Positions 19,220 through 27,547 of a stretch of 64,000 nt of DNA are shown one piece after another. A program made the position numbers and the translations under genes. This DNA is from Gardnerella coleohominis (GTDB lineage: Bacteria > Actinomycetota > Actinomycetes > Actinomycetales > Bifidobacteriaceae). Each line of letters begins with the position of its first letter. Position 1 is the stretch's first letter. The notes under the pieces were generated by a model, which had not been told where the DNA came from, ran no database searches, and was given only the letters and a program-made list of their open reading frames with translations. The DNA is taken from assembly GCF_002896555.1 (NCBI RefSeq), contig NZ_MNLH01000001.1, positions 62,001 to 126,000 on the forward strand. Direction: 5' to 3'.

Positions 19220-20038
19220 ATGGTTGATTTCGTAGAAAATGTTTCGAGTAACGTAAATAATTCCATTAATAGTGCGCATGAAGGAATTGCTCGATCTGTT
19301 ATGCTTATTCGCCATGGTCAAACGCCTTATAATGCGCAATTTCGTCTTCAAGGCATGATTGATATTGCTTTGGATGATTCAGGAATAGATCAAGTTACTC
19401 GATCTGGTAAAGCTTTGCGCGTTCTTTTTGGAGCTTCCGATTTAGAAGATCCAAAGAATCCTAACAGTGAAGAACATGTGCGTATTACGCCAGAAGAAGC
19501 AGATAATAGTTTTGTTGCGATTGTTTCTCCGCTTATTCGTGCTCAGCAAACTGCGCATGCTTTTGCAGATAAGATTGGTCTTAACGTTCATGTTGAAAAT
19601 GGCGTGCGCGAACGTTTCTTTGGCGAGTGGGAAGGTCTTAATCGCCAGCAGATTAGTGAAAAGTGGCCTGAAGATTTTAAGTCATGGGTTGATGGCAAAG
19701 GTGGGGAGCTCAATCACGGTGCAGAGACTAAGCAAGAAGTAGGTGAGCGTGCAGCTGCCGCTATTGAGGATTGGACGCGTAAAACTGGATCGGACCGTGA
19801 TTTGCTGGTATTCTCTCATGGATCTTGTCTTTCACAAACTGTTCATAAGCTACTTGGATTAGATAAAGTAGATCCTTCTTATAAGACGATTGGCGGAATG
19901 GGAAACGGACGTTGGGCGCGCTTAATTCCAAGTCTTAACGTGGATGGTTCAATCCATTGGCGTTTGGATGCTTACGATCAAGGTCCTGCAGCCGACCCTA
20001 CAAGCCAGCGTCTTATTCGCATTTGGGGTACTGCGTGA
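19220..20038 (+). CDS. Histidine phosphatase (phosphoglycerate mutase-like) family protein
   Basis: The branch-2 phosphatase signature LIRHGQTPYN places the phospho-histidine at His32. Matching residues follow in VENGVRERFFGEWEG and VFSHGSCLSQTVHKLLGL. The protein is 272 residues, longer than a minimal member, with inserts around 70–95. The exact substrate cannot be read from sequence; cofactor-dependent phosphoglycerate mutase proper is less likely than a phosphatase. It follows rsfS by 24 bases, a position I recall for such genes in actinobacteria. The ribosome site is weak (AGAAGAAAG). Confidence 0.85.
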   Translation: MVDFVENVSSNVNNSINSAHEGIARSVMLIRHGQTPYNAQFRLQGMIDIALDDSGIDQVTRSGKALRVLFGASDLEDPKNPNSEEHVRITPEEADNSFVAIVSPLIRAQQTAHAFADKIGLNVHVENGVRERFFGEWEGLNRQQISEKWPEDFKSWVDGKGGELNHGAETKQEVGERAAAAIEDWTRKTGSDRDLLVFSHGSCLSQTVHKLLGLDKVDPSYKTIGGMGNGRWARLIPSLNVDGSIHWRLDAYDQGPAADPTSQRLIRIWGTA

Positions 20039-20136
20039 ATCTTATTTTTTCCGCTTAATCCTCGAAAGCTACCGTTTAGCGATTTTGTGAAGACAGACTA
20101 TTTACAGTGCCGTATAGTCAAAATTACAAAACAAAA

Positions 20137-20171
20137 AGCTAGCAAACGCTAGTAATAGCTAGCAAACGCTA
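20137..20171 (+). promoter_or_regulatory. 20-bp-phased direct repeats before the LytTR gene
   Basis: AGCTAGCAAACGCTA occurs at 20137–20151 and again at 20157–20171, exactly 20 bases apart, ending 27 bases before the LytTR start. A looser relative, AGCTACCGTTTAGCG, lies near 20067. Paired direct repeats about two helical turns apart are the usual layout of LytTR binding sites, so this may be the protein's own operator (inference). Confidence 0.6.
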
Positions 20172-20198
20172 ACGGTAGCATTACGGAAAGGAGGCTTT

Positions 20199-20720
20199 AT
20201 GAAAGTAACGATTGCTATTGTTCCGCCAGAAGAGGAGCAGTCCGCGCAGTTGTCAATTCACAATATTGACGATGATATTAAGCGTCTTATATCTCAGTTG
20301 CAAAGCGTTGATTCTAAAAATGCAGAAGCAAGCAATGCTGAAAATAATGCTGAGATTGCTGAAAATAATACTGTGAATGCGGCAAATAGCAACAATAATT
20401 CATTCATATATGGTTATATTAACGATTCGATTATTGTTATGCACGAGCCAGATGTGATTATGATTTGCGTGGAAAATTCGCGCGTAATCATTCACAGTGA
20501 TAAAGGCGAGTGCGTGTCTTACAAGCGCTTAATGGATTTCGACAATCCGCAATTCGCGTCGTTTGTGCGCATATCTAAATCCGCAATCGTGAACTTGAAT
20601 CGCATTGTTCGAGTCGATCCAGGATTCGGCGGAAGTATGAGCGTAAAAATGGACGACGGAAGCGTTGAGTGGATTAGTCGTAGATGCTTAGCTGGGTTCA
20701 AAAAGCGCTTAGGAATGTAA
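20199..20720 (+). CDS. LytTR-domain DNA-binding regulator
   Basis: The 173-residue protein has an N-terminal part of about 75 residues with an Asn/Ala/Glu-rich stretch, then a LytTR domain. FVRISKSAIVNLNRIVRVDP and VEWISRRCLAGFKKRLG are its conserved end. There is no receiver domain, so it is the stand-alone type that pairs with a DUF3021 membrane protein, as found next to it. Such pairs control stress or competence traits in Gram-positives; the membrane partner acts as inhibitor in described cases. Ribosome site AAAGGAGG is strong. Confidence 0.88.
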   Translation: MKVTIAIVPPEEEQSAQLSIHNIDDDIKRLISQLQSVDSKNAEASNAENNAEIAENNTVNAANSNNNSFIYGYINDSIIVMHEPDVIMICVENSRVIIHSDKGECVSYKRLMDFDNPQFASFVRISKSAIVNLNRIVRVDPGFGGSMSVKMDDGSVEWISRRCLAGFKKRLGM

Positions 20721-20809
20721 TTTTAAGCGTAGTTAAATATAAAACTATCAAAATTTTAATACTAATTATTTATTACTAGATTTTAATACTTAAAAAGGAA
20801 GCGATTATT

Positions 20810-21259
20810 ATGGAAAAGCAAGTTGCAACTTTAGGTAAAACAATGGTAAAAAACATTGTTAATGGCATTGGCATAGGATGCACTATTTTTACAGTAATGT
20901 CTTTTATTTCAAGCCTGTTAGCGCATAGCGCGGTTGGAAACAGAATCGCATCTTATGCTGTAGCAGCGTTTGTTATAGGCATAGGCTATGGAGTGTTCGC
21001 TATTTTTTGGTCGAATGAACGTATGTCAAATCTTGCAAAGTTTGTTTTTGCGCTAGTTCCACCAATTGCTATTCAATTTATTGTGTCTGTGATTGTTGGA
21101 TGGATTTCATTCAAAGATGAGCCAGCGGTTATTTGCGGATGGATTGCATTCACTGTTATTTTCCCGATTGCAATTGCTGGAATAATCTATTACTTCGAGA
21201 AGAAGAAAGCGGAAGAAATGAACTCTAGATTGCGCGAATTGCGTAAAGAAAGCAAGTAA
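20810..21259 (+). CDS. DUF3021 family membrane protein
   Basis: A 149-residue protein with four hydrophobic segments (about 16–38, 44–63, 73–97 and 103–126) and a charged C-terminal tail, EKKKAEEMNSRLRELRKE. This is the usual DUF3021 form. It follows the LytTR gene by 89 bases in the same direction, the standard pairing, and probably restrains that regulator. AAGGAAG precedes the ATG. A strong terminator follows, so the pair forms a closed unit. Confidence 0.85.
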   Translation: MEKQVATLGKTMVKNIVNGIGIGCTIFTVMSFISSLLAHSAVGNRIASYAVAAFVIGIGYGVFAIFWSNERMSNLAKFVFALVPPIAIQFIVSVIVGWISFKDEPAVICGWIAFTVIFPIAIAGIIYYFEKKKAEEMNSRLRELRKESK

Positions 21260-21303
21260 ATTAGTGACAACTAAATAATTAAATAAATAATTAAATAAAA
21301 ATT

Positions 21304-21343
21304 GAGTGGTGTTCATCTTCGCCGTTGAGGACGAACGCCACTC
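21304..21343 (+). terminator. Terminator after the LytTR/DUF3021 pair
   Basis: Arms GAGTGGTGTTC (21304–21314) and GAACGCCACTC (21333–21343) pair over 11 bp with one G·T, followed by GATATTTTAT. It sits between convergent genes and may serve both. Confidence 0.8.
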
Positions 21344-21426
21344 GATATTTTATGACGCCTACTATAAACGTACTAATTCGGCGTTTTGCTTCAAACTATG
21401 GATTAATCTGAATTAATCCTTTGCGA

Positions 21427-21831
21427 TTAATCTTTTGCAATAGTTTTGCCGGCAGTAGCTCCGGAAGTCAAATCCTGAATCTCAGTGATTTCCATAACTG
21501 GAACTGCAGCTGGCTTCTTCGTGCCTTTTTCTTCAGCTATGCGAACCTGCTCTTCGTAAATTGCGTCATCAGTGTGAAGAGTTACGGTTCCGCGGAAGCG
21601 ATAGCCCTTCTTTTCTGCCAAATTAGCAACTGCTACAACCAGCTGGCTGCCGTCTTGCAAGTTCTTATAATGCTGGCCTGCAGTGCGCTCGTGATAGGCA
21701 AGGTGATTGTCGTCGAGCACGAACATAGACATTTTTGGTCCAAGATCAAGCTCGCCATCCTTGCTTACTGTTGCAATCCAAGCCAAATTATTAGCAATAA
21801 ATTCTTTCATATCAGCTGTAAGTGATGCCAT
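21427..21831 (-). CDS. Pyridoxamine 5'-phosphate oxidase-fold (PPOX) family protein
   Basis: A 134-residue split-barrel protein, the fold of flavin- or F420-binding PPOX proteins. MKEFIANNLAWIATVSKDGELDLGPKMSMF and LVVAVANLAEKKGYRFRGTVTLHTD are the readable family parts. The substrate is unknown; many members act on flavins, haem or xenobiotics, or only bind cofactor. AAAGGAAA precedes the ATG. It stands alone on the minus strand. Confidence 0.82.
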   Translation of the reverse strand: MASLTADMKEFIANNLAWIATVSKDGELDLGPKMSMFVLDDNHLAYHERTAGQHYKNLQDGSQLVVAVANLAEKKGYRFRGTVTLHTDDAIYEEQVRIAEEKGTKKPAAVPVMEITEIQDLTSGATAGKTIAKD

Positions 21832-22273
21832 AATATTTCCTTTCTTTATAATCTTTATTTTGTTGAGATTTTATAACTCCTTTAATTAATTCTATAAGTT
21901 TTTTTTGACATAGTTAGTAGTTTTATTGCTCGAGTTGAATTAAATTAATTGCATTATATAAGCGATTTAACATCATTTTTTGGCTTTTTATCGTTGTTTT
22001 TAAATAATTATTACAAGATTTGGTTAATGAATTTAGAGAGAAATTTATTAATCGATGTGATATTAATCACTGATTCTGAAATATATAAACTTTGAAGGCG
22101 CAAATATACTGTTAACAATATATAAATCTCGGAAATTTTACTAAATAATAGTATTGCACTGTACTTTTCTTGTTTTTGTATCTATCCTTTTAAATTTATA
22201 AGGCTTTACCGTCTTATAAAAGAAAATTTTAATGCACGTTTGTGTTACTGCTGTAAGTAGGGAGGGGAGTGAC
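21832..22273. other. AT-rich gap with no gene
   Basis: About 440 bases between divergent genes, very AT-rich. I see no ORF of note, RNA gene or clear palindrome. Promoters for both neighbours must lie here, but I cannot place them with confidence. Confidence 0.5.
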
Positions 22274-23224
22274 ATGTTTTTGCAAAACAACTTAACGAAG
22301 TCATTATCTGTAAAGTCAAAACGCCTTGGCGTTCATTCGGCTCAAATCATGTTACTAACTTGTGCTGCAATTTGGGGCGGCAGCTATGTTTCATCGAAAT
22401 ATGCGCTTAGGGTGTTCCCGCCTCAGTGGCTTATGGGATTGCGCATGGTTGGAGCGTGCGTAATTATGGGTATTATTTTCTTTAAGACGATTCGTAAGAA
22501 TTTTACTAAAAAACTTATTGTACCTTCGATTCTGACGGGTATTACATATTACGCTACTCTTGTATTGCAAACTGAGGGTTTGCGTTGGATTGATCCAGGT
22601 AGAAGCGCTTTTCTTACAGCTGCGTATTGCGTGATTGCGCCATTTTCAGCATGGCTTATTATTAAGAGAAAGCCTACTTTGTTGGGATTATTAGCTGCAG
22701 TTACTTGCGTGGCAGGTGTTGGATTTGTTGCTTTGAAGCCTGGAATGCTTGTTCTTACGCTTTCTCATGGAGATACTTTGACTCTGATTTGTGCTGCAGT
22801 GTTTGCTTTTAATTTGACATTCTTGGCATATTATTCTCGCAAGTATAATCCAATTACATTAACTTTTGGTCAGTTTGTAGTTTCTGGCGTACTGTTCTTA
22901 TCTGGAGCTGCAATAAGTGAACCATTGCCTAATTTCAGTTCAGATAATAATTGGTCCACTTTTGCAAATATGTTCTATCTTATTGTGGTTGTAACTGTAG
23001 TTGCGCAAATCATGCAAAATTATAGTTTGATTTACCTTTCTACAGCCAATGCTTCTGTAATTATGTGCACTGAAAGCTTGTTTACTCTTCTATTCTCCAG
23101 TGTTCTTTATAGTGAGCGCGTAACATATATGGCTCTTATTGGATTCACTTTAATCTTTGGTGCTATTTTGTTGGCAAGTCTTGGAGAGCATATAGCGCAT
23201 AAAAAACAGTGCTTGCAAAAATAA
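22274..23224 (+). CDS. EamA/DMT-family transporter
   Basis: A 316-residue membrane protein with ten hydrophobic segments in two five-helix halves, the drug/metabolite transporter layout. CAAIWGGSYVSSKYALRVFPP near the start and ANASVIMCTESLFTLLFSSVLYSERVTYMALIGFTLIFGAILLA near the end match the EamA repeat. Substrate unknown; members export amino acids or other metabolites. I chose ATG 22274 because GGGAGGGGAG lies just before it; the frame is open 14 codons further up. Confidence 0.88.
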   Translation: MFLQNNLTKSLSVKSKRLGVHSAQIMLLTCAAIWGGSYVSSKYALRVFPPQWLMGLRMVGACVIMGIIFFKTIRKNFTKKLIVPSILTGITYYATLVLQTEGLRWIDPGRSAFLTAAYCVIAPFSAWLIIKRKPTLLGLLAAVTCVAGVGFVALKPGMLVLTLSHGDTLTLICAAVFAFNLTFLAYYSRKYNPITLTFGQFVVSGVLFLSGAAISEPLPNFSSDNNWSTFANMFYLIVVVTVVAQIMQNYSLIYLSTANASVIMCTESLFTLLFSSVLYSERVTYMALIGFTLIFGAILLASLGEHIAHKKQCLQK

Positions 23225-23227
23225 AAA

Positions 23228-23261
23228 GTTTCAGCGGATATGGTGACATATGCGCTGAGAC
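23228..23261 (+). terminator. Stem-loop after the EamA gene
   Basis: TCAGCGgATAT pairs with ATATgCGCTGA around GGTGAC, three bases after the stop. No T-run follows. The same stem sequence is reused in the tRNA-Leu terminator 50 bases on. Confidence 0.55.
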
Positions 23262-23273
23262 ATGTGATGGAAA

Positions 23274-23316
23274 ATAAAAAAATCTCAGCGGATATAATCC
23301 ATATTCGCTGAGATTT
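23274..23316 (-). terminator. Terminator after tRNA-Leu
   Basis: On the minus strand AATCTCAGCG...CGCTGAGATT pairs over about 10 bp plus an inner ATAT part, and runs into seven or more T residues. It begins four bases past the tRNA 3' end. Confidence 0.85.
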
Positions 23317-23319
23317 ACA

Positions 23320-23409
23320 TGGTGTCCGGAGCGGGACTTGAACCCGCACGCCTGTACAAATAGGCACTAGCACCTCAAGCTAGCGCGTCTACCATTCCGC
23401 CACCCGGAC
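23320..23409 (-). tRNA. tRNA-Leu (GAG anticodon)
   Basis: A 90-base class II tRNA on the minus strand. Acceptor GTCCGGG pairs with the CCGGAC end; anticodon stem CTAGC/GCTAG holds loop TTGAGGT with anticodon GAG. A long variable arm, TGCCTATTTGTACAGGCG, and a T arm with GGTTCAAGTCC follow. CCA is encoded. Confidence 0.96.
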
Positions 23410-23476
23410 GTTGTTTTTAGGCAACAGATAGAACTATAACACCTTTTCCAAATCTTTGCTTCGGCGTGTTGCAAAT

Positions 23477-25558
23477 TTATTTAATATTTAATGAAATAAA
23501 TTTATCTACAGCTTTATTTGGTTGAAAATCAATTATATTAACTGGCTTGTTATATAGATTGTTTTGATTGTCAATAAACGAATGCTGAGGAAGATTAGAA
23601 TCGTCGTGATTAGGGTAGTCGAGGCGAGTAAATGATCCTCTTGATTCGTGTCTGTTCATAGAAGCGAAAAGTATTGCTTTAGAAAGAGTAAGCATATTAT
23701 TTAATTCGCATATTGCTGTTATTTCTTGGTTGAATACAAGAGAATTATTATGAGATTTCAATAATGAAGCTTTTTTGCTAATCTTTTCGATTTTTTCCAA
23801 GGCTTTTAGAATCGAGGATTTATCACATCTAACTGCAATAGCGCTTTCCATTATCTCGCCTAATTCTCCAAACAATGTATAAGCGTTATCTTCATTGATG
23901 GTTTGTGCTGTTTGGTTAGTCTGTGCTATTGGGTTCGTTTGTGCGTTGCTTATTAGCATATTAATTACGTTTGCACGATTTTGAGCAGCATTTTTAAGAA
24001 TCGAACTGTCGAATTGTTTGGATTCATCAGCTTTAGATGTATCAGATTCTGATTCTAAAGTATTAGTTTCGTATGTATTAGATTCTAAAGTATCAGATTC
24101 GTATTTATCAGCTTCGTGTGCATCAAATTCTAAGGCATTTGTCTCTGATGTATTTTCTTTTGCAATTTTTGCAATCGAATCTGCTATAGCTATTCCAGCT
24201 CTTGTACCAAAAAGACATGCGTCTAGTAGGGAATTGCCTCCAAGCCTATTTGCTCCATGTACTCCAACGCATGAGCATTCTCCTGCAGCGTATAAACCAT
24301 TTATTATATTTTTATTATTCCCGTCCCATTTATAAACTTCTCCGTTTAATGTAATAGGTATTCCGCCCATAGTGTAGTGAGCAGTAGGTCGTATTGGCAC
24401 GAAATCGTTAGAAGGATCGCAATGTCCATATTTTTCAATCGTTTCAAGAACTTGCGGCAATGCGCTTTTCATGCGATTTTTATCTATATTGGTCATATCA
24501 AGCCATACGCAGTCCTTTGACTTGTTTTCGCTATATAAATCTTCTACGCCTCTGCCAGCATCAATTTCCGCAATAATAGCTCTACTCACTACGTCTCGTG
24601 GGGCTAAGTCTGAATGAATGGGATCATATTTTTTCATAAATGCTTCGCCTGAAGAATTTCGTAATATTCCTCCTTCGGCTCTTGCAGCTTCAGACAGTAA
24701 TATTCCAGTGTGAGATAATCCCGTTGGGTGGAATTGTATAAATTCGCAATCTTCTAGTTGTAATCCTGCTTTTAAGGCTAAAGCCATTCCGTCGCCTGTT
24801 AAATCCCACGAATTTGATGTTGTTTTAAAAAGTCTTCCAGCTCCGCCGGTTGCGATAAGTAAGTTTTTAGTCGATATAGCAAGAATCTTCCCGTTTGATT
24901 CGTCGTATGCTACAAGTCCTTCAATTTTATTGAGTTCATGGTTGATTGCGATATCTGTTACATAGCAGTCTTCATAAAAAGTAATACCTTTTGATACGCA
25001 TTGTTGCCATAAACTATATAAAATTTGATGCCCGATTCTATCCGCAGCGTATGCCGCTCTACGAATCGGTTGTTGGCCGAATTCAGCTGTATGTCCTCCA
25101 AAACGTCTTTGTGCTATATGCCCGTCATTGGTTCTCGAAAAAGCAACGCCATCGTGTTCAAGCTGTATTACGGTTTTTGACGCTTCTTTTGCTAGTATCT
25201 TTGCCGCGTCTTGGTCGCTAAGCCAGTCTCCTCCGTGAACAGTGTCGTAATAATGCCATTGCCAATGATCTTGTTCGTTATTGCTTAAGCTTGCTGCTAT
25301 TCCGCCTTCTGCTGAGCCAGTGTGCGATCTTAATGCTTGTAATTTAGATATAACAAGTATGGATGGTTTTTTACCAGATTGTGACAATTTTTCGTATGCA
25401 TTTGATCTTACAAGTCCTAGAGCTGCTGAAAGACCCGCTCCGCCTGCTCCGATAATAACCGCATCATAGTTTGATGAAACTATTTTTATATTATTATTAT
25501 TGCTATTGGCTTGCGATTGTTTGTTACTTGTACTCTGTTCATCGGGATGTAAATGCAT
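23477..25558 (-). CDS. Succinate dehydrogenase/fumarate reductase-type flavoprotein (orphan)
   Basis: The family interconverts fumarate and succinate using FAD. The 693-residue protein has the FAD fold start GAGGAG (38–43). [11 protein letters not shown] has His79 where SDH/FRD proteins bind FAD covalently. [33 protein letters not shown], the HYTMGGIPI substrate/FAD region and [13 protein letters not shown] follow. Residues about 475–525 are an Asp/Glu/Ser/Thr insert with ESDT/ESNT repeats. No iron–sulfur or membrane-anchor subunit gene is adjacent. L-aspartate oxidase is a close relative, but the covalent-type His and lack of nad genes speak against it. It may serve as a soluble fumarate reductase (inference). 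Confidence 0.84.
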   Translation of the reverse strand: MHLHPDEQSTSNKQSQANSNNNNIKIVSSNYDAVIIGAGGAGLSAALGLVRSNAYEKLSQSGKKPSILVISKLQALRSHTGSAEGGIAASLSNNEQDHWQWHYYDTVHGGDWLSDQDAAKILAKEASKTVIQLEHDGVAFSRTNDGHIAQRRFGGHTAEFGQQPIRRAAYAADRIGHQILYSLWQQCVSKGITFYEDCYVTDIAINHELNKIEGLVAYDESNGKILAISTKNLLIATGGAGRLFKTTSNSWDLTGDGMALALKAGLQLEDCEFIQFHPTGLSHTGILLSEAARAEGGILRNSSGEAFMKKYDPIHSDLAPRDVVSRAIIAEIDAGRGVEDLYSENKSKDCVWLDMTNIDKNRMKSALPQVLETIEKYGHCDPSNDFVPIRPTAHYTMGGIPITLNGEVYKWDGNNKNIINGLYAAGECSCVGVHGANRLGGNSLLDACLFGTRAGIAIADSIAKIAKENTSETNALEFDAHEADKYESDTLESNTYETNTLESESDTSKADESKQFDSSILKNAAQNRANVINMLISNAQTNPIAQTNQTAQTINEDNAYTLFGELGEIMESAIAVRCDKSSILKALEKIEKISKKASLLKSHNNSLVFNQEITAICELNNMLTLSKAILFASMNRHESRGSFTRLDYPNHDDSNLPQHSFIDNQNNLYNKPVNIIDFQPNKAVDKFISLNIK

Positions 25559-25641
25559 ACTTTTATTTTCTCACAATCTTTCATTAGATACAGCAAAATA
25601 TTATTTGCTTAGGCATATTTTTGTCTTTTCGTGAGTTGATA

Positions 25642-27534
25642 TTATTTCTTTACTATTAAAAGACTTTCATTATTCCTTTTAATAACTCCGTTTATTTCTA
25701 ATAATGTGATTATTCCTGAAAATTCAGCTATAGATGGGATATTTATAGAAGACACGGATGCTGTGCCGGCTGTGTTATTTGTGTTAGCCGTGTTATTTGT
25801 GTTAGCTGTGTTATTCGTGTTAGCCGTGTTATTTGTGCTGGATGTGTTAGTTGTGTTAGATGTGTTATCTGAAATATTCTTTGTTTTGCATAATCTTGAA
25901 TCCTTTTTTATTATTTCAACGGTTGCGTTGTAAACTGCATCCATAGTAGTTGTTATGCGCTGTTTTCTACATATTGCAATACCTTTTAATATGTATTTTT
26001 GCAATAAATTATAAGAGGATGAGTCTGCGCTATTTTCATAATTTGATTCTGAATTTTCTGATAACTTGTTTGAATCTAATGTGTTTCTATTTAATTCCTC
26101 GTCTGCTTTCTTGTCTTGGACATCAGTTTGTTTTGGCATCGCGTGCTTGGTTGGATATATAGATTCAATGTCTGAAAATGAGCAAATCATAATAGCTTTT
26201 CCATCATGAATTAGCTCGTTGCATCCAGTGTTATGAGGACTTGTGATATCTCCAGGTACTGCATACAATTCACGATTTAAATTAGATGCCCATAATGCAG
26301 TGTTAAGCGCTCCAGATCTGATTCGAGCTTGAGCGACTATTACTTTTGAAGATAAAGCTGCAATAATACGATTTCTTATCAAAAATCGTCTTGCTATAGG
26401 AGTTGTATTTGGGCATAATTCGCTAATGCAAGCGCCACCATTATTAATTATTTGCTTAAACAGGGTTTCGTTTGAGTGAGGTCCTTTATTGTTAAGACCT
26501 CCTGCGAATACTGCAACAGTGCAACCTGAAGTAGTGTTGTTTGATTCGGTAACACTTCGAGCGTCTAATGAACCCCAATGTGCTGCAGCATCAATTCCCA
26601 TAGCTCCACCAGAAATCACTGTATGTCCTTTTAAGGAGCTGTCATAAGCTATTCTTCCGGCTATTTCGCGACCGTAGTCGTCGCATCCTCTTGATCCAAC
26701 AATAGCTATAGGTTTTTTGCATTGAATTAATGCTTCAGGATTTCCGAGTCCCCATAAGCATAAAGGTGGTGCCCATTGTCCGTGTAATGCTAAATCTTGA
26801 AGCTGATTTGGCCAGTATTTGCTGTTCGGTGCAATAATCCATTGGGAGCCTCCAACAGTAAACCATGAAATTAATTTCTGTACATCCCATGAAGGCAAAT
26901 GACTTAATCTCATGCACCAGCGTATAACTGAACGGTGTAATGTAATTAGCGATTTAGAATTATTCGCATTAGCGTACCCCCAGGATATAAGCCCTTGATG
27001 GAAGTATTGTTCTAAAATCTTTAGATGAGGATTGCCTTCTATCGATTTAATAAGACGATATTCTGCTGTTTGCTTTTTGTAATAATCATCGTCTTTAATA
27101 ATTTCAGATTCGTTTTCTTTTGTGCTCAATTCATTTTCATAGTGATTCGTATTTTCAACGTACGTATTTTCAACATCCGTTTCAACGCTTGTATTTTCAA
27201 CGTCTGTATTTTTCTCGTCTAATAGTAATTCCAATTGCATGTTTTCGTTTTTGCCAATGGCATTGTACTTTTCGCATAAAATCACTGTAAGCATACGTAA
27301 TTTTTGCACTATTGAAGAAGCGTTTGGCGCTCCAAGAATAAGCGTGTACATGATTGCGTCGGCACCATCTAAGCAGAATGTCAATATTGCTCTTGATAGT
27401 GTCTCTGCATCAAGAATAAAAAGGCTATTATCGTTTTGATTGTTAGTTTGATTTTTTACTTTAATATTTATATTTTCCATATCTTCCACATTTTCCACAT
27501 TTCTAATGTTTTCTGCATTTATCGAATTTCCCAA
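25642..27534 (-). CDS. dprA: DNA-processing protein DprA (Smf)
   Basis: DprA loads RecA on incoming single strands during transformation. The Rossmann-like core is clear from about residue 240 to 460: YWPNQLQDLALHG, IAIVGSRGCDDYGREIAGRIA, VISGGAMGIDAAAHWG, TVAVFAGGLN, PIARRFLIRNRIIAALS, SGALNTALWAS and YAVPGDITSPHNTGCNELI. At 630 residues it is far longer than the usual 290–400. The N-terminus has a repeat-rich stretch (VENT units) and the C-terminus an Asn/Thr repeat before a short conserved end. The start is TTG 27534, preceded by GAGAA inside the comM stop region; a later ATG is possible. It lies 13 bases after comM. Confidence 0.9.
   Translation of the reverse strand: MGNSINAENIRNVENVEDMENINIKVKNQTNNQNDNSLFILDAETLSRAILTFCLDGADAIMYTLILGAPNASSIVQKLRMLTVILCEKYNAIGKNENMQLELLLDEKNTDVENTSVETDVENTYVENTNHYENELSTKENESEIIKDDDYYKKQTAEYRLIKSIEGNPHLKILEQYFHQGLISWGYANANNSKSLITLHRSVIRWCMRLSHLPSWDVQKLISWFTVGGSQWIIAPNSKYWPNQLQDLALHGQWAPPLCLWGLGNPEALIQCKKPIAIVGSRGCDDYGREIAGRIAYDSSLKGHTVISGGAMGIDAAAHWGSLDARSVTESNNTTSGCTVAVFAGGLNNKGPHSNETLFKQIINNGGACISELCPNTTPIARRFLIRNRIIAALSSKVIVAQARIRSGALNTALWASNLNRELYAVPGDITSPHNTGCNELIHDGKAIMICSFSDIESIYPTKHAMPKQTDVQDKKADEELNRNTLDSNKLSENSESNYENSADSSSYNLLQKYILKGIAICRKQRITTTMDAVYNATVEIIKKDSRLCKTKNISDNTSNTTNTSSTNNTANTNNTANTNNTANTNNTAGTASVSSINIPSIAEFSGIITLLEINGVIKRNNESLLIVKK
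25772..25870 (-). repeat. 18-bp tandem repeat inside dprA
   Basis: On the plus strand the unit GTGTTATTTGTGTTAGCC starts at 25772, 25790, 25808, 25826 and 25844, with growing divergence, and a half copy at 25862. On the coding strand it gives alternating Asn/Thr with Ala (ANTNNT type). Frame is kept. Confidence 0.9.
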
Positions 27535-27547
27535 ATTTACACATTTC

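Noticed and set aside
24018-24335. 105-residue plus-strand ORF inside the flavoprotein gene
   Set aside because: It is the complement of the acidic repeat insert, without motif or ribosome site.
23477-25558. L-aspartate oxidase (NadB)
   Set aside because: The covalent-FAD-type RSHT motif and the length favour the SDH/FRD flavoprotein; nadA and nadC are not adjacent.
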